Assembly: GCA_037903475.1 (NCBI GenBank)
Contig: JBAJFG010000614.1
Location: 558,001 to 622,000, forward strand
Direction of reading: 5' to 3'
Length of the DNA stretch: 64,000 nt
Origin: Ancylostoma caninum
Lineage: Eukaryota; Nematoda; Chromadorea; Rhabditida; Ancylostomatidae
In this document: piece by piece, positions 10,814 to 22,984 of the stretch
How positions within the stretch are numbered: position 1 is the stretch's first letter
Layout of the letters: every line of letters begins with the position of its first letter
Notes under the pieces: model-generated
Database searches by the model: none
The model's input: the letters and a program-made list of their open reading frames with translations, nothing else
What the model was told of the DNA's origin: nothing
Program-made: the position numbers and the translations under genes

Positions 10814-11364
10814 ATGCTTTGGTAGACCAAGTTCACCAGACCTACGAGCTTTTCGTCAGCAGCTGTTCTTTGGGCACCCGAATCAAAAACGAAGAGAAAT
10901 TTCTCGTAATGTTGCTTTCTTGTATCCCATACGCTGCCCTCGACTGTCATTAATACGAGCTGTTCGCTTACTGAACTTTCTACGCGACGGCTAGAGCTTG
11001 TGAAGGTATTCATGTACATCTGTGCATTAATTGATGTATAATTTCTGCGATCATATCGGCTGCTATCTGACCTCTGACCGCAGTTTTGACAGTCCTTTCG
11101 ATTTGAGTGGTTGAGAAGCATGTCCCTTGATTGTCGCGTGTCACCATAATTACCCTGTGACTTTTTCTTTTTGAAGCACAGGCTGACGTGGTGATTCTGC
11201 CCACAAAATGCACAGTTCTGTTTTTGGCAGATAAAACTGTTATGGGTCCTTGAGAAACGTTTATAACAGCGATTTTGTTCCTTAAGTGCTTTCGGCGAAT
11301 GCCTTGATCGGTGACGGCACGGCATCGTGTGGGTGAGTGATTGCTCTTGTGGCAAAATATGCAT
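10810..11364 (-). pseudogene. BEL/Pao Gag zinc-knuckle and protease active-site segment
   Basis: 184 residues. A CCHC-like region (CQKQNCAFCGQNHHVSLC) is followed by a serine/tyrosine linker and the protease start LMTVEGSVWDTRKQHYEKF with FVFDSGAQRT. The aspartate of DSG is the catalytic residue of the retropepsin family. The knuckle with NHHVSLC is characteristic of BEL/Pao Gag. The frame is cut at both ends: upstream gag lies in another frame and the protease continues in the neighbouring frame. Confidence 0.82.
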
Positions 11365-11384
11365 CCTTCACGGTAATTGGGTCC

Positions 11385-12037
11385 TTAGTTAGGGCGCTTC
11401 GCTCTTGATTGTTTGACCCTGCCGTTGTTTTTCTGGCCTAATCTTGTCTCAATGTATGCATTTGTGGCAATCTCTTTCTTGAGAAGTGCCATTGGGTTGC
11501 ATCTGTTTTGGCTAGAGTATGATGTCTGTGAAACTGACGATAATGACACGCAGTTTCTATTTTGCTTGGTGTTTTCGGCAATATTTTGAACGATTTCTGA
11601 ATCGTCTTTGATTGGAGCACATACTTTTTGAGCTTTAGGTTCTGGATATTCTAGCCGATTCTCCAAATTTTCTTGAATCTTATTAGATTCATTGAACTTT
11701 GCTGTTAAAATAGCGATGAGGTCGTTTGCCTCTGCTATTGATGTGTGCAGCTCAGATTCTTCCGTTATTTGGTGAATTTCCGCTAGAATTTCGCTTTTCT
11801 CTAAGGTGTCCTCGCAGTTTTTGTACTCATCTGGTACCTCTCTGTACAATTTTTGGAGGTCCTTTTTTGCCTCATTGATTCGCTGAATGCCACTTTGTAG
11901 TAATGCTGTCGTAGAGCGACATTACGCATGATCTGCCCATATTCTGCACTCTCTGTACTCTCTTTGTAGAAGTTTACTGCTTTTCTTAGCGATCTGGCGC
12001 TAAGAACAATGGGAATTCTGTGGAAATGAAGTGCCAT
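11385..12037 (-). pseudogene. BEL/Pao Gag N-terminal part, frameshifted
   Basis: Two overlapping frames on the minus strand cover this part. One starts at 12037 (MALHFHRIPIVLSARSLRK) and the other ends at 11385 (helical, acidic, with AEANDLIAILTAKFNESN). Their 49-bp overlap at 11801-11849 suggests one original frame broken by an indel. The coiled-coil character fits the N-terminal half of BEL Gag, but no specific motif is diagnostic; the call depends on position between the primer-binding site and the zinc knuckle. Confidence 0.6.
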
Positions 12038-12331
12038 GGCTTTTTTGGCTCACTTCACAAAGGTTCCCGTGAGATTTGTCGTTCAGGGACGACCATGTGC
12101 GTTGCAATTAGCTCACGCAAGCTCTAACTGTAGCGCCAGTTAGGCTGAGTTGAATCGATATCGATCCTGGATCCTTGATTGGATCCGTGATTTTAGGGCA
12201 CTTTGGCTCCTAGGATAGACTTCGCTAACCTCTTACGGCTTAGGGTGGGCCGTGAAATTGCTCTGGTGTGAGCTAGTCTCTTCTCCAGGCTCCAGAGTTG
12301 TTATGCTCTGACGCAGGAGGAATGGCTTTAT

Positions 12332-12349
12332 TTCAGCCGATGCACCAAA
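12332..12349 (-). other. Primer-binding site of the BEL/Pao element
   Basis: Immediately inside the 5' LTR the minus strand reads TTTGGTGCATCGGCTGAA. The TGG after a two-base spacer is what a tRNA 3' CCA end would pair with. The donor tRNA was not identified. Confidence 0.55.
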
Positions 12350-12615
12350 TGTTGTGGGCGCTGAGACTCTTGGACTTTGTGTAGTCCGAATGCACAATTA
12401 AGGCGGTGGTTCAGTGGATATTTATTGTACTGTACAATTGAGAGAGACAGTGAGTGAGGAAAGTGAGTAGTGAGCGCCTCGTATGGCTTACAGCATCATT
12501 CTGACTAGGAACAAGTATCTCTAGCATGAGACGGGTCAGCTCCGCCCCCTCCACAGGAGGTACAGTATCGGCGATGAACATGAACACTACAAGGATCATC
12601 GATCTGTCGATGATA
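12350..12615 (-). repeat. BEL/Pao 5' LTR
   Basis: 266 bp, paired with 9734-9997. In element orientation it begins TATCATCGACAGATCG and ends CGCCCACAACA. With this boundary the flanks give a perfect 5-bp duplication CAGAG. An alternative TG...CA boundary two bases further out would not give a matching duplication. Confidence 0.85.
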
Positions 12616-12779
12616 CAGAGCATGTCCCAAGTGAAACCTATCGCTACGGCATGCTCACATCCTTTCGCTTATTTATTTCTTACCGTCCAGTGTTTCGAAA
12701 CTGAATGGAGTGGATAACAAAGCTCCAGCAGAGGGACCACTCTGTTCCGTACATTGGAATGGAACGTCGAATCGTTGTA

Positions 12780-12975
12780 AACACTGTCTCGCCTTGAGGG
12801 CTCGAGACCGGTAGCCGCTGGTCCCAGCGCGAATTCCTGAGTGCACCGGACTTCTGCTACGTCTATGCACCTATGACGAAATATCGGCCGAATGCCCCAT
12901 CAGCTTCGCATCCTCGCGAGACACAGTCTATGACTGAGCCTCACGACGAGCACATGCGATCACGTGCTAGTTCCC
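12780..12975 (+). repeat. Dispersed repeat, copy without insertion (empty site)
   Basis: Similar, inverted, to 32240-32720. Shared blocks include TCTATGCACCTA, CATCAGCTTCGCATCCTCGC and TATGACTGAGCCTCA. At 12869-12875 the sequence runs CACCTATGACG without the 265-bp foldback that splits the other copy at its TA. Confidence 0.7.
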
Positions 12976-13860
12976 CTACGCTTGCGCTCTAGAGATATTT
13001 GTTGCACTACCATGATTTGTACAGGAGGATTTCCCAAAAGCTTGCCGACAACTTGTTTTCACACTTCCTTGCCGCCAAGTTGTCCACTCAAAAGCTTTTT
13101 GACAACTTCCTTTCACAGTTCCGTTATGTTGAAGCGTGGAACTGTGACATACATGGGAGAGGATTTTGAGGACAGTTTTTCATAGTTGGCAACGGACGAT
13201 TTGGTGGTGCTGCTCCAAAAGACAACCGGTCTCGGAACTGTATCACGTTATGGTGGATGGAAGCTCGTGTTAAACATTGATATGAGATCATAAAAGCTAA
13301 AAGTATTACAGAAGAACAGACCTCAAAGTTAACAAGTTAACAACGAAATCTACGTCGAGAAGCTTTATAGTGAATAGGACACATTTATGTCGCCTCTTGC
13401 ATGTATTGTATCCGAGTTTTGCTAGCTGTTAAAGACAAATCATTTTGAAAAAACGCAAAATGGATCCTTCATGAACTTGAGTTACTCGACAAAGCACAAG
13501 ACTGATAATACAACCAGTGTCACTACACTTGAAATCGCAGTTCGCTTTTGTTGGTGCCTGCTATGTTCATAAATCAACGAAACCCTTTTTTTAAAAACTG
13601 TTAATGCGCTTCCAGAGAGTGAATAGAGCACCTAAGAGCACACAGCTGACTCCATTGTTAATAACAGGAAAGTCAGCAAGAACATAGGGGAATAGGAACG
13701 TAAACAAGAAACTATCATACTAAAGAGGCAAAAGCCACGATCTAGAAGGAGTTCCCGAACGGTCAGAAATTAGAGACTGTTGAGAAATTAGAAGCGCCGT
13801 GAACAACTTTTTACTTAGGCTCGCAAAGCGACAAAACCTCTTAAGCGCTCTTTATAGTTT
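12976..13860. other. No gene recognised
   Basis: Short open frames only. A local duplication is visible: AAAAGCTTGCCGACAACTTG near 13037 and AAAAGCTTTTTGACAACTTC near 13090 head two similar roughly 55-bp units. Nothing else was identified. Confidence 0.4.
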
Positions 13861-14115
13861 CGACGCTGCGCCGCGCCCCATGAGTAAGCGTGGGGGCTAG
13901 TGCGAGCCAGCGCGAGCTCGCTGCGGCAAATGACGCAGGGGTGATCCTTCTACAAAATTCGCTGCGACGTGTCACTTTGCGAGCTCGAGTGGGCTGTAGC
14001 AAGGAATGCTCCTGGAGACATTCCTTGCCGCTGCGCCAATGCGGCAAACTGGACGTTCATTGCGAGGCGAGAAGTCAGCTTACAGCGGTTCACCCCTCGC
14101 GCCGCGCCGCGTCGC
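13860..14115. repeat. GC-rich degenerate foldback
   Basis: A perfect 10-bp stem (GCAAGGAATG at 13999-14008, CATTCCTTGC at 14019-14028) sits at the centre of a GC-rich block. The flanks share inverted blocks, for example TCACCCCT with GCG on both sides and GCGCCGCG-type ends. Likely an old foldback MITE; termini were not resolved. Confidence 0.45.
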
Positions 14116-14669
14116 ACGAAAAAAAAAACTGGTGGAAACTGTAAAGATCCCTTTGGAGTCTCTACATAAGCCTCATTTGCCGCACGACTTCATTCTGCAG
14201 TGGCACCTGCTGTCCTTCATCAAGCTGTGAAAGGGCCGATAAAACCACACTGCTGATCCAATTATAAATGAGCATGGTGATTGTGCTATCCCTAGCAACA
14301 CCAGCCATTGAAGAGTGTAGTTTCAAACTTCGGAGAAGAACAGTAGCAGATTTTTCTCCACTTCATCTATCAGAGTGCAAAACTACAAACGCGCGTACAT
14401 TTCTCATCTCTATCGGTGCTATTGAAAGCATACGCCAACTATGTAGAGCAGCTTGAAGAGCAATTTTTCGAATATTTTTTCAGGGTGCATGATTCGACTG
14501 ACAAAACTCAATTTTAAACTTCTAAAAAAATTTGAAAGGCTGCCAGCTGGAGTCATGTATTTGTGCTGGAAACAACTACTTGAGAATTTCTTCTATTTAG
14601 TACCTCAAATAACTTGCTTTTTGATACAAGTTTAGTACAAATTAAAACAGAGACATATCACGAAAACAC
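14116..14669. other. No gene recognised
   Basis: Low-complexity A-run at 14118-14128 and AT-rich DNA. Positions 14620-14639 repeat a 20-mer found at 520-539. Confidence 0.4.
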
Positions 14670-15143
14670 TTGCAAAAAATAGCCTTTAAGCAGCAAAAGA
14701 GATCAGGCTCCAGATATGGTTATCCGCTTGCTGAAGGAGACATTGTCTCTGTGGTAAAATATGGGCGGAACGGTCTAATGAGAGGAGCTGGATTACATAG
14801 TATAAAAGGTTATGGCAGATCTCTGCGTACAATAATTGAGTCACGCAAATTAGCAGCATCACCATCATCGTGTCGAAACAACGACTCACGAGCAGGCCCA
14901 TCCCAAGGTGAGGAAAAAGAGCCAACAAAGGAAATAAGATGGGAAGTCCTGTCCCAACCCCCACGTAGCCGAGATTCGCCGCAATCGGAACACATATTAG
15001 TTCTGAGAAGAAAGCTTTCCTCGCTAAAAAATTCAAAACTGAAAAGAAAGTTGGGGTTCGTTTGTGCGCCTCTGTATACTCATAGCGCAGTGACCTCTCC
15101 AAGAAGAAGCCTCATTTCATGCATGGTGGATGACGAAAGGTAG
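14670..15143 (+). other. 157-residue open frame, unrecognised, possible exon
   Basis: Hydrophilic, basic and serine-rich product without a recognised domain, containing EGDIVSVVKYGRNGLMRGAG. The end is followed by TGACGAAAGGTAGGTAAGAG, which offers plausible splice donors, but no good acceptor is visible before it. The opposite strand also carries a 138-residue open frame across the same bases (14686-15102), so chance openness is likely. Confidence 0.2.
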
Positions 15144-16309
15144 GTAAGAGTAGCTGTACACAAAATTTTGATTGGGGAGTTCTGCAATCGTTTTTTGAAA
15201 TAAAAATCTTCAAGCGCGAACACACGCAACCATAGTTTAACAGCGTTATGTTAGATTGGCGCAAATGTTTTGTCGTTTTTTTTCCTCGTCTACCTTATTT
15301 TTTTCACAACTTTACCGAACTACAACCTTGGTAAGCGACATAATTTCTACATGTAGTAGAGTTTTTCCTTGAGTAGCAAGAGCCTCCGAAACAGGGGAAG
15401 CTGGCACACACCGAAAATTCCTGAAGAATCCGATGGTTTGTGAACCATTCACAGGCGGAATTATCAAAATTTAAGGAAGGTCATAAACGTGAATTTTGGC
15501 CGATTTCAGCCCAGCAGCCCAGGAAGCGGGCCTTTGATCATTTTGAGCGTTATTCCTTTGAAACATCTGGAAGTGCCTGTTTGTGTTTCTCTAAAACGGT
15601 GGTCGTCAAGCCAGAGCACGACAGTGGAATCGGTAGCAGTCCTCATATTATGTGAATAGGCGGTGTTTCAAACCAAATCGCTTATGGTCTTATTGGAGAA
15701 TCACGTGAAAGACGGAAAACTGAAAATGCGGCGTATGTGAATCTTCGGGTATTTCTTACCTGTTAACGGCAGCGGACATCCATTAAACCCATAGTGAAGA
15801 AGACCAGGATTTGCTTTACAAGCCCATTACCTGGTTGTCAGACGACATCTAGGGAAAATTATAGCCTTTTAGAGAAAAAACCGACAAAACTTTTGCACCG
15901 ACCCAATATTTGGTAGTAGCACGAAAATAGTTGGTACGGGTAGTCACGAAAGATAAAAAAAAATAAAGAGCTTGGGATTATTCAAGCCCGTTCGTGGGAT
16001 GCGTCACGCATTCGCCTTCATCTAGAAACGAAGAGGCATCGAATGCGTACATACATATATGCCCTATACAGTGACTTTTGGGGGCAGCCATATCAGCGCT
16101 TCATCCTCGTAGACACTGTGCGGAGGTGGCGCTCTTTTAAGATTTCTAAGAATTTGGTAGTGCTCCGTGTAGTTGGTTTAATTTACTTGCTAATGGAGAA
16201 AATGACGTTCATCTTGCATTATGACCGATCTCTGTGGAATTACCGTCTCAGCACATCGCTGGTATGATTACGCGTCACTACTACTGTGAATGAATGTTAC
16301 CTATTATTG
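15144..16309. other. No gene recognised
   Basis: AT-rich DNA with short open frames; no transposon termini, RNA genes or recognisable motifs seen. Confidence 0.4.
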
Positions 16310-16316
16310 TCACACC

Positions 16317-16352
16317 AGTCTGGCCGTCCGGCTAACGCCGGATTTCCAGACT
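16317..16352 (+). repeat. Two-tier hairpin of composite element copy 1
   Basis: The outer stem AGTCTGG/CCAGACT and inner stem TCCGGC/GCCGGA enclose a TAAC loop. Copy 3 (50855-50890) has the same inner stem and a changed outer stem, AGCCTGA/TCAGGCT, in which both changed pairs remain complementary. Confidence 0.75.
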
Positions 16353-16826
16353 TCTACTGATGCTCGCTTCGCTCGCATACTCCGCATACGATGCAGAAAA
16401 AAAGGTGGAAAGATTTAGTAGATCCTGTATCCCCCGAGTAAGTCCATCGACTTTTGGAAAGCTCTCGATCGCGTGAGCGGTAGTCTTCCTCCACTTAATT
16501 TCTTTTGATTGGCCCTAGTGGCCGTTGTTAATTGGACGTAGCCGATTCAGTGGAAATGCTCTCTTGAAATAATCTATCTTTAGCAGGTTGTTGTGGTAAC
16601 TCAAGTGATAAGGGTCTGCCCATGTATAAAAACAGAGTGAAGGGTGGGGTCGATTCAGATACAAATGGACTGGAATGAGGAGGGGAACATGGATTGGAAT
16701 AACGTGCACCTAGGTCACATATATAGAAAGAATGGCCGGAATGGGTGCCAGGGCACCATTCATGAAGAAATTTACCTAGGCCGTGACGAACTTCCTTTTC
16801 TGCGTTTTTCATGCGTTTCCCCACAT

Positions 16827-19800
16827 GGGCGCTGGCGCACAATTATCACAGTGGTGGACCCGTCTCTCCCACTTTTCGACGCCGGCGCACCCTTATCACA
16901 GTGGTGGACCCATCTCCCCCACTTCTGGGCGCCGGCGCACCCTTATCACAGTGGTGGACCCATCTCCCCCACTTCTGGGCGCCGGCGCACCCTTATCACA
17001 GTGGTGGACCCATCTCCTCACTTATGGGCGCCAGCGCACCCTTATCACAGTAGTGGACCCATCTCTCCCACTTCTGGGCGCCGGCGCACCCCTATCACAG
17101 TGGTGGACCCGTCTCCTCACTTATGGGCGCCAGCGCACCCTTATCACAGTGGTGGACCCGTCTCCCCCACTTCTGGGCGCCAGCGCACCCTTATCACAGT
17201 GGTGGACCCGTCTCCTCACTTATGGGCGCCAGCGCACCCTTATCACAGTGGTGGACCCGTCTCCCCCACTTCTGGGCGCCAGCGCACCCTTATCACAGTG
17301 GTGGACCCGTCTCTCCCCCACTTCTGGGCGCCGGCGCACTCTTATCACAGCGGTGGACCCGTCTCCTCACTTATGGGCGCCAGCGCACCCTTATCACAGT
17401 GGTGGACCCGTCTCCCCCACTTCTGGGCGCCAGCGCACCCTTATCACAGTGGTGGACCCGTCTCCCCCACTTCTGGGCGCCGGCGCACCCTTATCACAGT
17501 GGTGGACCCGTCTCCTCACTTATGGGCGCCAGCGCACCCTTATCACAGTGGTGGACCCGTCTCCCCCACTTCTGGGCGCCAGCGCACCCTTATCACAGTG
17601 GTGGACCCGTCTCCCCCACTTCTGGGCGCCGGCGCACCCTTATCACAGTGGTGGACCCGTCTCCCCCACTTCTGGGCGCCGGCGCACCCTTATCACAGTG
17701 GTTCTGGGCGCCAGCGCACCCTTATCACAGTGGTGGACCCGTCTCCCCACTTCTTATCACACGGGCGCCGGCGCACCCTTATCACAGTGGTGGACCCGTT
17801 ATCACAGCTGTCGACCCGTCACTTATGGGCGCCGGCGCACCCTTATCACAGTGGTGGACCCATCTCCCCCACTTCTGGGCGCCAGCGCACCCTTATCACA
17901 GTGGTGGACCCGTCTCCCCCACTTCTGGGCGCCGGCGCACCCTTATCACAGTGGTGGACCCGTCTCCTCACTTCTGGGCGCCAGCGCACCCTTATCACAG
18001 TAGTGGACCCATCTCTCCCACTTCTGGGCGCCGGCGCACCCCTATCACAGTGGTGGACCCGTCTCCTCACTTATGGGCGCCAGCGCACCCTTATCACAGT
18101 GGTGGACCCGTCTCCCCCACTTCTGGGCGCCAGCGCACCCTTATCACAGTGGTGGACCCGTCTCCCCCACTTCTGGGCGCCGGCGCACCCTTATCACAGT
18201 GGTGGACCCGTCTCCTCACTTATGGGCGCCAGCGCACCCTTATCACAGTGGTGGACCCGTCTCCCCCACTTCTGGGCGCCGGCGCACCCCTATCACAGTG
18301 GTGGACCCGTCTCCTCACTTATGGGCGCCAGCGCACCCTTATCACAGTGGTGGACCCGTCTCCCCCACTTCTGGGCGCCAGCGCACCCTTATCACAGTGG
18401 TGGACCCATCTCTCCCACTTCTGGGCGCCGGCGCACCCTTATCACAGTGGTGGACCCGTCTCCCCCACTTCTGGGCGCCAGCGCACCCTTATCACAGTGG
18501 TGGCCCCGTCTCCCCACTTCTGGGCGCCGGCGCACCCTTATCACAGTGGTGGACCCGTCTCCTCACTTATGGGCGCCAGCGCACCCTTATCACAGTGGTG
18601 GACCCGTCTCCCCCACTTCTGGGCGCCAGCGCACCCTTATCACAGTGGTGGACCCGTCTCCTCACTTCTGGGCGCCAGCGCACCCTTATCACAGTGGTGG
18701 ACCCGTCTCCCCCACTTCTAGGCGTCGGCGCACCCTTATCACAGTGGTGGACCCGTCTCCTCACTTATGGGCGCCAGCGCACCCTTATCACAGTGGTGAC
18801 CCATCTCCCCCACTTCTGGGCGCCGGCGCACCCTTATCACAGTGGTGGACCCGTCTCCCCCACTTCTGGGCGCCAGCGCACCCTTATCACAGTGGTGGAC
18901 CCGTCTCCTCACTTCTGGGCGCCAGCGCACCCTTATCACAGTGGTGGACCCGTCTCCCCCACTTCTGGGCGTCGGCGCACCCTTATCACAGTGGTGGACC
19001 CGTCTCCTCACTTATGGGCGCCAGCGCACCCTTATCACAGTGGTGGACCCGTCTCCTCACTTATGGGCGCCAGCGCACCCTTATCACAGTGGTGGACCCG
19101 TCTCCCCCACTTCTGGGCGCCAGCGCACCCTTATCACAGTGGTGGACCCGTCTCTCCCCCACTTCTGGGCGCCGGCGCACCCTTATCACAGTGGTGGACC
19201 CGTCTCCCCCACTTCTGGGCGCCAGCGCACCCTTATCACAGTGGTGGACCCGTCTCCCCCACTTCTGGGCGCCAGCGCACCCTTATCACAGTGGTGGACC
19301 CGTCTCCTCACTTCTGGGCGCCAGCGCACCCTTATCACAGTGGTGGACCCGTCTCCCCCACTTCTAGGCGTCGGCGCACCCTTATCACAGTGGTGGACCC
19401 GTCTCCTCACTTATGGGCGCCAGCGCACCCTTATCACAGTGGTAGACCCATCTCCCCCACTTCTGGGCGCCGGCGCACCCTTATCACAGTGGTGGACCCG
19501 TCTCCCCCACTTCTGGGTGGACCCGTCTCCTCACTTCTGGGCGCCAGCGCACCCTTATCACAGTGGTGGACCCGTCTCCCCCACTTCTGGGCGTCGGCGC
19601 ACCCTTATCACAGTGGTGGACCCGTCTCCTCACTTATGGGCGCCAGCGCACCCTTATCACAGTGGTGGACCCGTCTCCTCACTTATGGGCGCCAGCGCAC
19701 CCTTATCACAGTGGTGGACCCGTCTCCCCCACTTCTGGGCGCCAGCGCACCCTTATCACAGTGGTGGACCCGTCTCTCCCCCACTTCTGGGCGCCGGCGC

Positions 19801-19852
19801 ACCCTTATCACAGTGGTGGACCCGTCTGCCCCACTTCTGGGCGCCGGCGCAG
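16827..19852 (+). repeat. Minisatellite, 49/50-bp units, about 61 copies
   Basis: The unit runs GGGCGCCGGCGCACCCTTAT, then CACAGTGGTGGACCCGTCTC, then CCCCACTTCT (50 bp) or CTCACTTAT (49 bp). The two endings are interspersed. A four-unit pattern including the variant GGCGTCGGCGC recurs near 18720, 18967, 19371 and 19592, which indicates higher-order duplication. A disturbed stretch lies at 17690-17830. The units contain no stop in any plus frame, which produces open frames of up to 907 residues; these are not genes. Confidence 0.9.
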
Positions 19853-20079
19853 CCTTCTGTATTGACTCTATTGACGGACCCGTTGCACATTGTCCAACCT
19901 TCTCCTCGATCTCATCCCTACCCCACTCCACCACACCACACACGTTCCTAGCCTTTTATATGATCTCACAATCACGATCATTGACCAATCGTAGAATTTC
20001 GTAACGGTCTTACACACATACATACTTACATACAGACAGACATGAAAACAGACTAAGCCCGTTATTATAGGTCATGATA

Positions 20080-21055
20080 GACTAACCCAAATTGGGAATG
20101 AGACGCAACAAGAATACGTCGTCATGGAGCCACGTTCTTACTGCTCACACGTTCTGAGCAATTTATTTATCTGTTACATTCTTGGAGTAATTGCCTGTAA
20201 TAAAAATATCTGAGAAACACATATCTTGTGAGACCATACGCAAACTCCTACTTTCTTCACATGAGGAGGCACTCAGTGCTTATGCTGCGCTTCCATGCTT
20301 TGGCTGGTGTTCCTTACACGGCCTATTCTTAGCATTCATTTATGAAATATCTACCACTAGATCACTTTCGGCACTTTCCAAATCAACCTGCTTTCCCAAG
20401 AAAAATTATACGTGCGGTGCTCAATCCGAATAAGAGTTAATCAATTCCGGAATTCTTTGTTTGAGGGGTCGTCGAGATAACAACAGTACGGGAGTGAAAA
20501 TGATTGAAGTAGAACATGGAAATGATCACGAGCACAAAATAGTAGTGCCGCTAGCCACGACTCGGTGCACCTATTGAAGAACGTCGTATGTTGAGAACAA
20601 GTGAATGACAGTCGCATTAAAAAACTGGGCTTCTTCTAGATTTTTTACTAATGAGAAACCCAAAGGGCACACAGTCCTGATGAAGCCTTTTTGTAGGGCT
20701 TTGTATACCTGAAATCTCTGGGAACTTTATGCACTGTCACCAGTGTACTCGAAAGGATCGGGTTTAACAGTTCACGATAAGCGACAAACAGAACCTTGAT
20801 AGGCAACTTGATGATACAATGTGAAATTCAGACTTTTATGAATCCTTGTTTGATTCCGCTGCACCCTGGTAAGTTTGCTCTACACCTGATCAGGAATGAA
20901 AAACATTATATTAGGCCAAAGGGTTTGACTCACCGCCTTTCTAAGGGCATAGAAGAGTAGGAGACACGAGACTACTCGTCCAATCAGTTATAAAAAGATC
21001 AGTGGGAAGAACAAGGTAACATTAGACAGGGAAAAAGAAAAATTAACGGAGCGAA
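20080..21055. other. No gene recognised
   Basis: AT-rich DNA between two composite repeat copies. No motif or repeat end was seen. Confidence 0.4.
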
Positions 21056-21890
<835 letters not shown>

Positions 21891-22984
21891 CCGTAGAGCG
21901 TTTTATTCGACTGCAACGTAAAACAAAAGGCGTGATAAGAAGGACCACTACTGACGAAGTTTCAAAAACGTGATCCTTTCTCCTGAAATTTTGGAGCAGA
22001 ACAAGTGCACTACAATGCCCACTCTCTCCACCTCTCTCTTTTTCTCTCAACCTCTCTTTCTTTTTAACCTAATTGGAATAGTGTTAGCGAGAGTATTGTA
22101 TCACCAGAATTAAGCACTTTATAAAATAAAACGAGAACTTCATACTAGCCTCTACTCGAGCCTTCCCCCATTTTTGTAATCGTTTTAATATATTTTTAAT
22201 GAAGTGATATCAAAACCAATGTTTTTGTCAATTTTATCCCGAAATTCCGCTCGTTCGGATTCCCCAAGTGGTGAGAACCCCACTTTCTACTACTCCTTCC
22301 TCATCCCACCCCTGCATCCTCCTGTTATACATGATTTTGATGATCGTTTTCAAAATTTACGTCAAAGAAATGATTTTTACTCCATGTTAGCAGAAACTTA
22401 GTATTAATATCCCATTCAAAGCTACACCATTAGAATGCAACCACGACGTTAGTGTGATAGTAGCCACTTTTGTCGGTAATGCCACATCCTTTGAAAGTGG
22501 TAAAAGTTAATGGAATATGCGAGCTCGCGCAAAGAGGGTTGCGATCAGTATTTTCTGATGAGTATTTGCAATAGTAAAGCAATGAGGAGTTTCCCACGAT
22601 TCGCATATACAAAAAATGCAATTGTGGCGTGACTGCTGAAAAATTCCGATTATATTTGCGAGTTGTTTTTATTTTGACCACAAACCAGCTATACGTTGAA
22701 TAGGTGCTATTACGATCTCAGGATAAAGTACATGTTCGAGTCGAAAAAACAAAAACAGGAAAACTCAAAGCTAATAACGAAAGGAGTTCAATCAAGCGTC
22801 TACGCTCAGAAAGAGTTGAAATTAGGAATGTGAAAGGTGCTAAGAGATTCTGCTGTTCTCGCGGCTCTCGATGACGTAGCGGCTTCAAGCCAGAAGGGAG
22901 CTCAATTTTTCTGGATTTCAGTCGCGCAGAAATGCATATAGTTCGTTATCGCTACATACGCGTTCGAAAAGAAGCTTTTCCGGC
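21891..22984. other. No gene recognised
   Basis: Short open frames; a CT-rich stretch near 22020-22060. No element ends seen. Confidence 0.4.

Larger units (their letters stand above)
9734..12615 (-). mobile_element. BEL/Pao LTR retrotransposon, internally deleted
   Basis: 2882 bp between CAGAG duplications at 9729-9733 and 12616-12620. The LTRs are at 9734-9997 and 12350-12615. In element orientation (minus) the order is 5' LTR, primer-binding site, decayed gag, zinc knuckle, aspartic protease, then about 350 bp of unassigned sequence and the 3' LTR. The pol genes expected in a 5-7 kb BEL element (reverse transcriptase, RNase H, integrase) are absent, so it is non-autonomous through internal deletion. 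The LTRs differ at roughly six or seven substitutions plus a cytosine-run indel, pointing to a fairly recent insertion. Confidence 0.85.
16310..20075 (+). repeat. Composite hairpin-minisatellite element, copy 1
   Basis: Order on the plus strand: a hairpin block (16317-16352) with CTCGCTTCGCTCGCAT shortly after it, about 430 bp of spacer, a 3-kb array of 49-50-bp units (16827-19852), a linker (19853-19990) sharing CCTTTTATATGAT and CGATCATT with copy 2, then a short run of CATACA/CAGACA repeats. The inverted copy 3 at 49240-50890 has the same order. The outer limits are approximate. It has no transposase or helicase. Inference: a non-autonomous mobile element; the architecture recalls Helentron-associated elements, but no Helitron hallmark end was proven. 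Confidence 0.6.

Noticed and set aside
14686..15102. 138-residue hydrophobic minus-strand frame with apparent membrane segments
   Set aside because: No domain or splice context, and it overlaps a longer open frame on the other strand; hydrophobic antisense frames arise by chance.
16170..16195. Spliced-leader-like GGTTTAATTTACTTGC
   Set aside because: Only a partial match to the nematode SL1 start, with no SL RNA structure or donor downstream.
16827..19852. CRISPR-like regular spacing of repeats
   Set aside because: Units are contiguous with no unique spacers, and the host is a eukaryote; the same holds for the arrays at 49.6, 53.7, 56.5 and 58.5 kb.
16644..20004. Open frames of 369-907 residues on the plus strand
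   Set aside because: They are produced by a 49/50-bp satellite that lacks stops in several frames; overlapping long frames in different phases and on the other strand show no single coding frame.
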